This document shows positions 54,101-64,000 of a stretch of DNA of 64,000 nt, one piece after another. Position 1 is the first letter of the stretch. Each line of letters opens with the position of its first letter. Source of the stretch: Chondrosia reniformis. Its lineage: Eukaryota > Porifera > Demospongiae > Chondrillida > Chondrillidae. The stretch covers positions 4,901,901 to 4,965,900 of the forward strand of contig OX359196.1 of the NCBI GenBank assembly GCA_947172415.1. Direction: 5' to 3'. The position numbers were made by a program, and so were the translations under genes. A model generated the notes under the pieces. It was not told the DNA's origin. It searched no databases and saw nothing but the letters and a program-made list of their open reading frames with translations.

Positions 54101-57100
54101 TTTGACAAAAGAAGTAGAAGAAAAAATGAATTTCGGGAATGGGCCTATTCCTGGTTAACCGCTTTTTGAACGCTGTAGAGCGTCGAAAGACGTTTTGGCA
54201 TTTAGAAAAGAGTGCATGAATGGCTGCAAATAACCGAATATAACCGAAAATTGCTTCATTGACGATTTGTGAGGTGTTAATTGGTAATACATTAGATAGG
54301 GCGGCCATCTTTTTTTCCGGCCATTCCTACTACTCTGATATCAGTACTGATGCACACATAATACGTATGTCAATATGACTATCACATTATTAATATAATT
54401 TGTCATTTCTGCAACTTTAATTCCTTTCTGTGTGTGTGTTTTTGGTAAGTCCGTGGAAGTACATTTACATACATGAGCAATGTAAAAAGGTCAAGTTAGT
54501 GACAGGGTTAGACTTTGATTGCCAAGATACTGTTATATGAGCCCCACCTCCTGATCTCCATGTGAAGATGGAGAGGTGGTCACAGTCAGGTGGTCTGGCT
54601 TAACCATGTACATACATTTATGTACCATTTATTATAAGTACGTAGTTAAACACATGTCTGTGTATACATAAGTATCTAAGTCTCAAAATTGAATTGAATT
54701 TCAACTTTCAAAGTTGAGAGTTTTCAAAGAATGCTTCTCTTGTATCCCATTGTATGATTGGACATATTGTTATTGCATTTGTGTGGTATAGTGACCTTAC
54801 ATTGTCACATGACATAAGAAGAGGACTTTAATGTGGTAATAGCAGCGCCATTCTATGTCAACTGACCTCAGGGTAGAGGAATCAATCAGATCAAGACACC
54901 TTTAGCTGCCCCAGTTTCATTGTAAAATAGTGATAATTATTATAATAGTTATAATTTCAGTACTTTTTTTTAAAAAAGGCTAGAAATTGTCTCAACTTAA
55001 CATATAAATCACATCCTCTATAAAGCTGATGACACTATATTACCCATGTATTTTGAATTGAATTGAATTTTCTTATTCAACTTCGGGAGGCCATTATCTA
55101 CTATCAAGGCACACAGGACAGAACAAGTAATATAGGAAAATAAAATAGACAAAGTGGCAATGAATAATAATTGTTAGATGGATTGTTTCAGAATAGCATT
55201 AGCTATACTATCTACCTCTATGCATTGTGTTAAATATTCCTCTGCTGGAACCATAACTAAGATAATATCATCAGGCAGCCGACATCTCTCAAACATCTTT
55301 ATTTCTCTTCAAAGCTTTGTGCCTTCAATCATCCATTTTGGATCACGTGATTGTATAGGTGTATATGTATGTGTATTAGTTCCTTAGACTTTCAGTATAC
55401 CCAATTTTGTTTCTCCATCTTTTTGTATCAGAGTTTGAGTGATCTTGTATTAATGTGGTCTGCTATAGTGTCCTTACCTGTAGCTCTGGTCCTGTTGGTT
55501 GAGTTGTTGAGATTTGATTACACGTGTACACCCCTGCTACACAAATGCTTGTAAGATTACCTTTGTGTATTGCCTCACTAATTGGAACATGCTTTTATTT
55601 GGTCGTGGTGGAGATAAGTACAGTGTTGCTATGGAGATATGTATTATATAGAACCATGTGTTGCTATGGAGATATGTATTATATAGAACCATGTGTTGCT
55701 ATGGAGATATGTAAATATTATGTATATAGAACCATGTGTTGCTATGGAGATATGTAAATATTATGTATATAGAACCATGTGTTGCTATGGAGATAAGTAT
55801 TAAGTAACTATGTGTTGCTATGGAGTGAAACTCTATTAATAATACCTAATATACGTATCTGCATACAATGTATGCACAATATACACATTTACTCTTACTA
55901 TGTCCGAAACATGTTTTCCTTATATGGAAATATATAGTAGTTAGCACATACGTACATATGTAGGTTTGTGTGTACACTTTGATTGTAGTGATGAGTCAGA
56001 TTATAATGTATGATTGTATAAGAGTTCAGTTTTTGGTTTGGAAGTACATACCTCACTTAGTAAGTACTATCCTAGGGGGTACCTATTATCAGCTCATATC
56101 ACCATGTGTTGCCATGGTGATAAATATTATATAATTATATAATAATTCAGTTTAGTTACCTGTATATAAATGTTACCAGCCCCATAATATGCACTTGTTT
56201 ATGTTTACATGTTACCTGTATATAAATGTTACCAGCTGATAATATGCACTTGTTTATGTTTACATGTTACCTGTATATAAATGTTACCAGCTGATAATAT
56301 GCACTTGTTTATGTTTACATTACATGTTTTCACTTTCTGTCTTCTTTCATTTAGTTCCCATAGTGAAGCCACTAGTGCTGCCTCAACTACGGAAGCCAAT
56401 ATGTGAGTTTGTAGCCTTCTTCATAACTTCTCTGTCTTGGTCTCAATAACTACCTACCCTGCCTGCCGACCTACGGTAGCTAGGCAACTAGACAGATGTT
56501 GTAATGTTGTATCAGTCAGATAACCCAAGGAGACAGGTCTACCTCATACCAGGAGTAAACAAGAGATAAGATTGTGCAACTGCCTATCCTTGCACATTGT
56601 TTAAAAATGACATATTAACACATCACATGTAGGCATAGTAACAATATTAATATTACCTTTACATAGGAATATTAATAGCCTCTTAAGGGTGGAGGGCTAA
56701 TCCTGACTCCTCCCACCAAGCGCCTCTTAAGGGTGGAGGGCTAATCCTGACTCCTCCCACCAAGCGCCTCTTAAGGGTGGAGGGCTGATGAGAACTCCAC
56801 TGGGGCACTATTGAAAGCATTGTTTCAATTTTAATCTAATATCTTCTATTGCTGCTATGTATTCATCTTATTGATTCAGTTACTTGGCAAAATAACTTTT
56901 GAAGTGTATAGTTTCTAAAGAGCTTTCAATTTTAAGTGTATAGAGGACATTATATTCACTTAAATGTAAACACGTTTTCTGAATTACGTATATACTCTGT
57001 CAGAATGTCTCTTAAGTAAGTTAGGAAGAGGATCTGTGTGCCCTTGAAAACTTTGTACCCCTCCCCCTCCCCCTCCCCCCTCCCCCCTTGGAGACCTTGA

Positions 57101-60100
57101 ATTATGAAGTTTAAAATAGTAAATCAAGATTGTATCATTACATTCAGATTACACCTATAGGCTGTAACTAACAGCAATATATTTAAATATACCTTCTTCT
57201 TGATGTACGTATGTACATATGTACAATATTTAGATAACCATTGATTTAATAATAATCTTGGTCAAAGAGGTAAAATGAGCTTTCTATATATGGTTTTAAC
57301 TTATTCTATTTATTAGATTTGTCAAAGTCACATTAGTGCCTGTGTACATACATGTGTATTATGAGAAACATATCCTTAAACATGAAACAAGAGATGGAAA
57401 TGTGATTGAAAAAATTATCAAAGTTGAACCAAATTCAATCTCAAAATACTTATAATTCAAGACTGCTAAATGTCTCCTGATCTACTAATTCTTTATAGTT
57501 GATCTTAAGATTTTGGAGAGTGTAGAGATGCAGTTGGCCGTCTTTGGACGTTTCGACCCTGAGGATCTTCTGTGACTGATGGACTGCTGGTGGTGGTCTC
57601 TTTTTATAGACATTTCCCACCTTTCATTTCCTGTTACATGGCTTTTCCAGTGACCTGTCATGTGATCTGTCATGTGACTCATGAGAAGGACAGGAAGTAC
57701 GTATGAACATTGAATTGTTTCCAGGCCTAGATCTAGGTTATATTCTAAAGACGGGAGAAAGAGGCCACCACAAGAAGCAGTGCAGTTCATCAGTCGCTGA
57801 AGAAGACCCTCAGGGATGAAACTTCCAAAGAGAAGAAAGCCAACTACATCTCTAAGCTCTCCAAAATCTTAGGATGAACTACTTAAAAGATCAGTTTGGC
57901 CCAGTTAGAAGGAATCCTTATCGCACATTCACTGTCCTCCTCTCCTTATTTTCTATCTCTTTCTCTATTCAATGATGTAATGTTTTTCGAAAGAACTTGT
58001 CTCGAGTGCCTATTTCTATGTGTACAGTGGAATGTCAGTTATCCGGGACCGAACTCTTCATGCAATCCTTGTTCTGCAGCTAACAACTATATATTGCACG
58101 CGCAATGTCAAAGCTGCACTTTGAGAAGGCCGTTCAGTTGACCGATGTGTTCGGATGACTGAAGTTCGGATAACTGACATTCCACTGTATATGGAAAGTA
58201 CTTCAAAAGTTAATGTATTGTTTCATTATAATTTATACAGCTAGCTCTGGCAGCAACCATGCGGACCCAAAGTGAGTGTTAAAGTGTGGGCTTCCACCAG
58301 CATGCCTTGCTCAACTTTCATTGTTGTGTGCTGTGTGCACTGTAGTTAGTATAAGGGGTGCTGTGTGCTGTGTGCTGTGTGCTGTGTGCACTGTAGTTAG
58401 TATAAGAGGTAAATAGGAATTGAACATTGCTATGGCAATTGTAGCTCAGTGGCGGGTACAGTTCCCAACAATTGCTTCTTCTGTGTTTTTCCCTTTTTAT
58501 GATATTTGTGAATATTTACTTGTGGTTTGATTATCACTTTCATGTCTGTATAACATTTTGCTATTTTTAAAATCTTAGATCACCAGTAGCAATACCAACT
58601 GTGGTAGACAAGTCTACTAGAAGACCGCCACCAGTGCTCCCTTATTCAAGTTACAAGAAGTCACACGACCCTTCAGATAGCAGTGATGTACTAACTAACA
58701 ATGAATCTAAGGACCCTGCTCAGAAGTTGCCTGACACTCAACTCAAGGGTACTCCCTCGGCAAATAGTAAGAAAAGTGCAGAGGGTGTGTCTACAAAGCC
58801 CCTCCCCCTTCCTAGCCATGACGCATCACCCAGGCACACACAGCCTCCCTCCTATCCCGCCCCCAAGCCTCCCTCCGATCCCGCCCCCAAGCCTCCCTCC
58901 GACTCTCCAGACAAGACTAAAAAGGATGAACAAAAAGACCATCAAAGTAGCCCCCAGACCTCCTCCACTGCTGTTCCTTATATGGTGAGCAATATAGCTG
59001 GTTCAAAGCAGGCGACCTCTTCTCATGATGAATATGCTTATGCTACTGTAACACCTAGAATAAAACCGTCACCAGCTGCACCACCAGACCCTTCACAGCA
59101 CACCTACACTCTTCCACAAAAGGAGACCAGTTTAATTGATGACGTCCTTAAATCACTCTCACCTGAGCTGGCTCGTGAATGTGAGGCAGTGGCAGTGAGC
59201 AACAAGGAAGGTGGAGGTGAAAACAAGCCTCGTCATTACCCTCAGGTGAAGCCTAAGCCAAAGAGACGGACTCCATCTGGAGACAAACCATCTGAGCCTT
59301 TACCTGAGAACCTTGAAAAGAAAAACGAACCAATAACAAATGGTGTAACAGCAGACAGTGATACAAGCCATTCTGAGGGAAATCCCCCTGGGAAGCCCTT
59401 TGATCTAGAAAGCATTTCTAATGAGACTGGTGATGCAACTAAGACAAGAACACCTCCTAAGCCAAGAAGGAAGGCCCCTCCTCCACCTGTTAAATCACTG
59501 CCATCCTCCAAACCTATTTCCTCCAAGCCTATTGCTGCCAAGTGTGATTCCACCAAGCCTGATATTTTACAGCCTTGTTCACCTATAATCATACAAAATA
59601 ATTTTGCTGAAGGGCTTGAGCGAAGGCTACGCCAAGGTAGCATGTCCCCCCCATTGGAAAGAACACAGTCAAACAGCTCAGAGTTGCGGAGATCAAGATC
59701 CCTTCCAAGAAACAGAGGCAGGAGAACGCAGGCAGCAGACAAGCAAAACTCTTCAACTTTGGGCAGAGATGCAAAACTGTTAGTAAAAGACAATGATAGT
59801 GAAGATAAACGGAAAGGAAAACTATCAAAAAAATTTAAAAAGATATTTTCTGGAAATCCTTCCCAAAAGAAGAAAGTAAACCCAGATAGTGAGTTGATAT
59901 TGATGGTAAAACCTGCCTAGTCAAATTAATTTTGTTTACTCCAGTGTAGCCATGTTTGGTAGTTAAATAGCCAGTTAGGTAGTAATGTACTCCTCACATG
60001 TTAGGTCCTGCCAGCAATGAAGCTGAGGACTGTAACCATGGTAACAGACCAGCTAGGTCCATGGCTCCTCCTGAGACTAATTTCCTTGGTTACTCTGAAG

Positions 60101-63100
60101 TGGATATCATGCCAAGAGCTACCAAAACCTCATCAAAGGACCAGAACCAGTTCAGTAATGCTTATGAAGCTATTGATATAGTACGTTTGTAGTGATTAAT
60201 TAAAACACACATTTTGCTACATTTGGATCGATTTTAATATTTACTTTTAATTATAATACTGTATTACGTAGATTAGATCTGCAATAGAAATGTGTATCAA
60301 CCTCACTAACATGTCAACCTCACAAGCATGTCAACCTCACTAACATGTCAACCTCACTAACATGTCAACCTCACTAACATGTCAACCTCACTAACATGTC
60401 AACCTCACTAACATGTCAACCTCACTAACATGTCAACCTCACTAACATGTCAACCTCACAAGCATGTCAACCTCACAAGCATGTCAACCTCACAAACATG
60501 TCAACCTCACAAACATGTCAACCTCACTAACATGTCAATCTTACGAGCATGTTAACCTACCAGACATTTTATTTCACAGACAAGTCGTGCAGTAATGACA
60601 TTCAAAGTGAATGTTGTTTATTATTTGGCATTACACTTTCACCCAAATTGTTCACATATTATGCTATAAAAATAACTATGTTTAACTTACGCACTGTACT
60701 ATACTAAATAATGTAGCTTTCAAAGAGTTGTTTGAACTAACTAAATAGTGTATTTTAGCATCCCAGGGTACGTGCGTATCAATCAGAACTTCAACTAGCC
60801 AGTTTTTGTAGATTTTTAAAGTTTTGAATATTCAGTGTGGTTATTGTGCTGGTTTGGTCAAGTATATCTGTTAAAGAGTGTTCCTCTTGATGTTCTTCAG
60901 TCCAGTAAACCACCGCCCAAGCCAAAGAGGACATTCAAAGTTTCTCTCAAGTCCCTAAATAGGAGTCAAATACCAGAGGGGGAAGATACACACATCTATG
61001 CACAAGTAAGGTTTACAACTTCTAATTGCCAGTTACCTCAAATAATGATTATCTAGAACAATGGTTCACATTGTATGTGTGTCTACTAGCAAGAGATAGA
61101 CACACAGATACGATGTACTTATAGTTTACATAGGGGAACAAATGTTTTTCTTTCTTCACATTTGGCCAGGTATGCAACTGTACTAAGGTGGTTTTGTAGC
61201 TGTTTATTACTTTGTCCTTATTAGGTAAAGAAGTCAACTACACTACCAGCAAAAAGCAATTGTGTAACAACTTATGAAGACGTACGTAGGTTAAAGTGCT
61301 TTCCTTTGTTGATCTTCTTCTCTCTCCTCCTAATTATTAAATGTAGTATAACTAATTATTAGCAGTTATTTTAGAAAGGTGACAGAGTCGGGCTTTAAAG
61401 GGTATATAATAATGCATCCTTATTTTTCAGGTTGTTTTTAGGGAAAGGTCACAATCAGTAAAAAAGCAAGCAAGCAAGCTCAGAATCTCGCGAGCCCTTT
61501 CAGCTGAATCATTTAACCTTGAAGGTATTGAAGACATGGAGTCCAGTGACTCATCCCACTCACCAGAGGTCCCCCCAAGGAAGTATCTCGAGGACAAAAA
61601 GTGCTCCAGCCCTCCTAGCCAACTGGGACCTCCAGATGTCTGCATCACAGCTCCCACGTCCTCCTCTCAGGGAGACACCTCACCATCTCACCAAACTACC
61701 ACAGCCACCCAGCAGACAGAGGCACAAGCACCTCCGCCAGTTGCTAAGCGCAAGCCACCTCCTATTCCTAAACCTTACTCAAAACACAAAGAGGAGACTC
61801 TAAAGAAAGAAAGACGTGGAATTTCTCCTTCAAAATCAGATGGGTTGCTCTCACAGAGAAATAGCACTTCTGCTACCAGCTTCTCGGGGTTTGCTCCAGG
61901 CATGCCCACCGCCATGAAACGAAACTCAAATGAATCCCCTGGCGCAATCTTCCTCCCTCAGACCATGATAGACCTTGCACCTGCCAACCCTCCTCCTATA
62001 GTCAGCAGTAGTACTGAGGATGATCAGGACGACACCGACTGGGAGGAGAGTGGAGATGAATTTGACGAATGGGATGAAGAGGAAGTGAGTACTATCACAA
62101 CATCACTGCATGTGTCATGAAGTTATCTCAAAGTCCAGTCTATTGTTGCATCCAAATGTTTTGGCACATGTATGCAATCTATCCACCTTTATGTTGTGGT
62201 ATTGCTGTGTACAGGAACCTAACAAAGATCGACCAAAAACTTACTTTTTGGCAAAAGAGTTGCTAACAACTGAAAGAACGTGAGTAAATATTGTTGAGTC
62301 ATTTAAGGTAAAAGAAACTGTTTTTTTAATTTTTAATTTTAGGTTTGTGAGACGCTTAAAGCTTCTGGATGAGGATTTTCGTGGTGTGTTTGAATCTTAC
62401 AATAGGGCCCATTCTAAAACAGCCATTTCTGAGGATGCCTTAAAACAAATTCTCTCCAATATTGGATCACTTAAAAACCTCAACAAACAATTTTTGGGGC
62501 AGTTGGAAGCAAGATTTAAAACGTGGTGAGTGCATGGAGCATCCTTTTTGAACAGAAAACACCTTCAAGAGATATTCTTTCAATTTCTATAGGGACAGTT
62601 GTCCCCGGATAGGAGACATATTATTGAGTATTGCACCATTCCTGAGGGTATGTATAATGTATGTTTCGAAATCGAGCAACAATATTATTTATCTTTCAAT
62701 TTACATATTTTAGATGTATTCAGAATATATTTCTAACTTTGACAATGCTCTGAAAGTACTGGATGATAATATGAAAAGGAATCCAGTTTTCCTTGAACTG
62801 GTCAAAGAGTTTGAAGTAATAATCATTCTCTCTTCACTTGCTTTACTGTCACTCATCTGTTTATTGTTCCTTTAAAGGCCGACCCTCAGTGTGCCAATTT
62901 GAGTGTTGCAAACTACATGTTAGAAACAGTTCAGCGAATTCCAAGATATAAGATACTGTTACAAGGTATGTACAATACATGATTATCACTTTGTAGATTT
63001 ACCCAGCTCTCCTACACACTGATATTCTCTAGTAGCCAGGTGGTTAAGATGGCCTCCTATCCCAAAGGGATTTGACTAGGTCTCTTCTTTATTGTCCACT

Positions 63101-63965
63101 CTTTCTGATAAATAGAAACACAACTATTACGTGTGATGGACTAGCTACATATGTAGTTAGTATAAGAGGGAATACCTGAATTAGTCGTTCCAATTTGTGT
63201 ATGATGAGATGTGCTATTTATAGTATAGGTTTGATGTTGAGTTTGCCATTTTGTTTACAGATTATATTAAGCATCTACCAGAAGATTCCGATGATATTGC
63301 GGATTCTAAAAGTTAGCGCATGAGATATAAAAATATGCACACATACGTACGTATGTTATACCTAACCTTATGTATGAATAATATGTAGGAGTTTCTCCCA
63401 TACATTATATATGAATATGTAGGAGTTTCTCCCATACATTATAAATGAATACGTATGTAGGCGTTTCTTGCTATGTAAAGTGTTATGTAAATGCTTTGTG
63501 TTGTGTATGTAGAGGCTCTTGATTGCATTGCACAAGTTGCTCAACATGTAAATGAATCTATCAGACAAGTTGACAACTTCAAAAAGTTGATTGAAGTGGA
63601 AAAGAAGTTAATTGGTGACACGGGTGGAGGCCTGATTACACCAACCAGGGTACGTAAGACTGGCCTGACCTCTAAACATGTATAACATGCATACATGCAG
63701 AGGTTTAATGAATGTAAACTTGTCTCTTAGAAATTGCTAAAAGAAGGTGAAGTGACAAAGTTTTCAAGAAAAGAGAGGATACCAAGGATGCTCTTTTTGG
63801 TAAGCTTTGGTTTTAATGAAATTCATGGATCTTTGGTGATTAACATGACATGATTTTATTGTTATTTTGTAGTTCAATGACATTCTGATTTATGCTTCAA
63901 CAGTGCAACCACCTTCCTTCACACATTACAAAGTCATTAGAAGGATCCCACTGTTGGGGATGAAA
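51178..63965 (+). CDS. FGD5/FGD6-like RhoGEF (3' end beyond window)
   Basis: Seventeen exons visible, 1091 codons: 51178-51226, 56355-56402, 58241-58271, 58579-59888, 60005-60180, 60901-61005, 61225-61281, 61431-62084, 62215-62279, 62343-62525, 62593-62647, 62714-62815, 62878-62965, 63261-63311, 63513-63649, 63731-63799, 63873-63965. The first ~810 residues are disordered and Pro-rich with many SH3-type sites (RRPPPVLPYSS, PKPRRKAPPPPVK, KRKPPPIPKP), then an acidic patch (DDTDWEESGDEFDEWDEEE). The Dbl-homology domain runs from KTYFLAKELLTTERTFVRRL (residue ~816) through ETVQRIPRYKILLQDYIKHL to about 1010; a PH domain begins around KLLKEGEVTKFSRKERIPRM. A C-terminal FYVE and second PH domain would lie beyond the edge. 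FGD proteins activate CDC42-type GTPases. Intron 1 is 5.1 kb and rich in repeats. Confidence 0.9.
52931..53145. repeat. 31-bp minisatellite, about 7 units
   Basis: Unit ACCAGAGAGGTCGCTCTGAT plus ACCTCTACCCG, with C/T variants. Each unit carries the near-palindrome CAGAGAGG..CCTCT. Direct tandem with no spacers. FGD-like intron 1. Confidence 0.95.
53824..54334. mobile_element. Second copy of the 8112-8967 MITE family, rearranged
   Basis: 53824-53930 matches the left arm at 8646-8749; 53935-54085 holds a second nested inverted repeat around CACCAAACAGAAGTAGGAAT; 54105-54334 matches 8112-8345 in reverse. So modules of one family are joined in a different order. FGD-like intron 1. Confidence 0.8.
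55618..55830. repeat. Minisatellite, 5-6 units of 35-45 bp
   Basis: Unit GTTGCTATGGAGATATGTAT followed by TATATAGAACCATGT, some with an AATATTATG insert. FGD-like intron 1. Confidence 0.92.
56155..56325. repeat. Tandem repeat, 3 units of about 60 bp
   Basis: Unit TTACCTGTATATAAATGTTA, CCAGCTGATAATATGCACTT and GTTTATGTTTACATG, shortly before exon 2 of the FGD-like gene. Confidence 0.92.
56675..56792. repeat. Tandem repeat, 2.5 units of about 45 bp
   Basis: Unit CCTCTTAAGGGTGGAGGGCT, AATCCTGACTCCTCCCACCA and AGCG, in FGD-like intron 2. A C-rich run (CCCCTCCCCCT type) follows at 57059-57087. Confidence 0.9.
57496..57881. mobile_element. Inverted-repeat element carrying the GAAACGTC motif in both arms
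   Basis: The first ~95 bp (TAGTTGATCTTAAGATTTTG...) and the last ~95 bp are diverged reverse complements. Each arm contains one motif: on minus AGAAGATCCTCAGGGTC with GAAACGTC at 57538-57580, on plus GCTGAAGAAGACCCTCAGGG with ATGAAACTTCC near 57797. No coding capacity. This ties the dispersed motif to an inverted-repeat mobile element. FGD-like intron 2. Confidence 0.7.
58023..58189. mobile_element. Small MITE with perfect 23-bp inverted ends
   Basis: Ends TACAGTGGAATGTCAGTTAT + CCG and the exact reverse complement, flanked by TA-like sequence; 167 bp, no ORF. The CAGTGG..ATGTCAGTTATCCG end is of pogo/Tc1-mariner type. FGD-like intron 2, 50 bp before exon 3. Confidence 0.85.
58435..58505 (+). 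repeat. Truncated copy of the tRNA-like SINE
   Basis: GCAATTGTAGCTCAGTGGCG and CAACAATTGCTTCT keep the acceptor pairing and A-box of 49660-49726 but lose the anticodon arm. The following TTTTTCCCTTTTT matches the other copy. Confidence 0.6.
60293..60545. repeat. 17-bp minisatellite, about 15 units
   Basis: Unit TCAACCTCACTAACATG with CACAAGC and CACAAAC variants. FGD-like intron 5. Confidence 0.97.
63033..63185 (+). repeat. tRNA-derived SINE, Leu/Ser-like head
   Basis: TAGCCAGGTGGTTAAG is an A-box of the type seen in class II tRNAs; a long variable region with CCCAAAGGG follows and no intact B-box is seen. The tail GTAGTTAGTATAAGAGG also occurs at 58341-58362 and 58393-58409, which supports a dispersed element. 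Confidence 0.5.
63370..63470. repeat. Tandem repeat, 2-3 units of about 41 bp
   Basis: Unit ATGTAGGAGTTTCTCCCATA plus CATTATATATGAAT; the last unit is diverged. FGD-like intron 14. Confidence 0.88.
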
Positions 63966-64000
63966 GTAAGTGTTCCATCATTCAACATTTAGGATGCAGA

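Noticed and set aside
54054-54308. Minus-strand ORF of 84 residues (begins MAALSNVLP)
   Set aside because: Lies wholly in the MITE and is frameshifted relative to the other copy at 8112-8345; no sign of coding constraint.
59242-59828. Antisense ORFs of 183 and 79 residues
   Set aside because: Shadows of the large, Pro-rich exon 4 of the FGD-like gene on plus.
59889-59920. Exon 4 of the FGD-like gene reading on to a stop (ending LILMVKPA)
   Set aside because: A strong donor GTGAGT at 59889 joins in phase to exon 60005; the read-through would end the protein before its RhoGEF domain.

Overview
The window is animal nuclear DNA: AT-rich, with many short introns bearing GT-AG borders, head-to-head gene pairs, minisatellites and small inverted-repeat elements. 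The combination of metazoan genes (LRGUK, FGD-type RhoGEF, NOC4L, ELP4, UBE2N), an astacin-lectin secreted protease and unfamiliar small membrane receptors suggests an early-branching animal, most likely a demosponge. That assignment is inference. Gene models below were built by hand from splice signals and reading phase; coordinates are exon-level but unverified by transcripts.

Left part (1-24257): NOC4L on the minus strand running off the left edge; a small coiled-coil gene on plus; a four-exon Ig-domain protein with a probable GPI anchor; then two long minus-strand genes, an unrecognised 938-residue protein with a possible ZU5/UPA-like end and a complete 19-exon LRGUK (leucine-rich repeats plus guanylate-kinase-like domain). 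Middle (24258-46142): a single-pass receptor with tyrosine motifs, an astacin metalloprotease with a ricin-type beta-trefoil, a poorly resolved stretch with a LINE-like fragment and a small secreted protein, an intronless fucosyltransferase-like gene, a monofunctional saccharopine dehydrogenase, an intronless alpha/beta hydrolase with an AMPK-type glycogen-binding-like front end, and a second receptor with the same exon phases as the first. Right part (46143-64000): ELP4 and UBE2N head-to-head only 97 bp apart, then a large FGD5/6-like RhoGEF gene running off the right edge.

The genes do not form one pathway; they are a normal housekeeping and accessory mix. The most interesting extra signal is RNA-like: a dispersed repeat carrying a near-complete type I hammerhead ribozyme architecture (best copy 5456-5500) with decayed relatives at 1659, 14381 and 21384. 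A second dispersed motif (core CTGATGAAGACC...GAAACGTC) recurs at least nine times but lacks the outer stem in most copies. Other observations are the pair of tyrosine-motif receptors, several MITE families (one with ~103-bp nearly perfect arms) and tRNA-derived SINE fragments.
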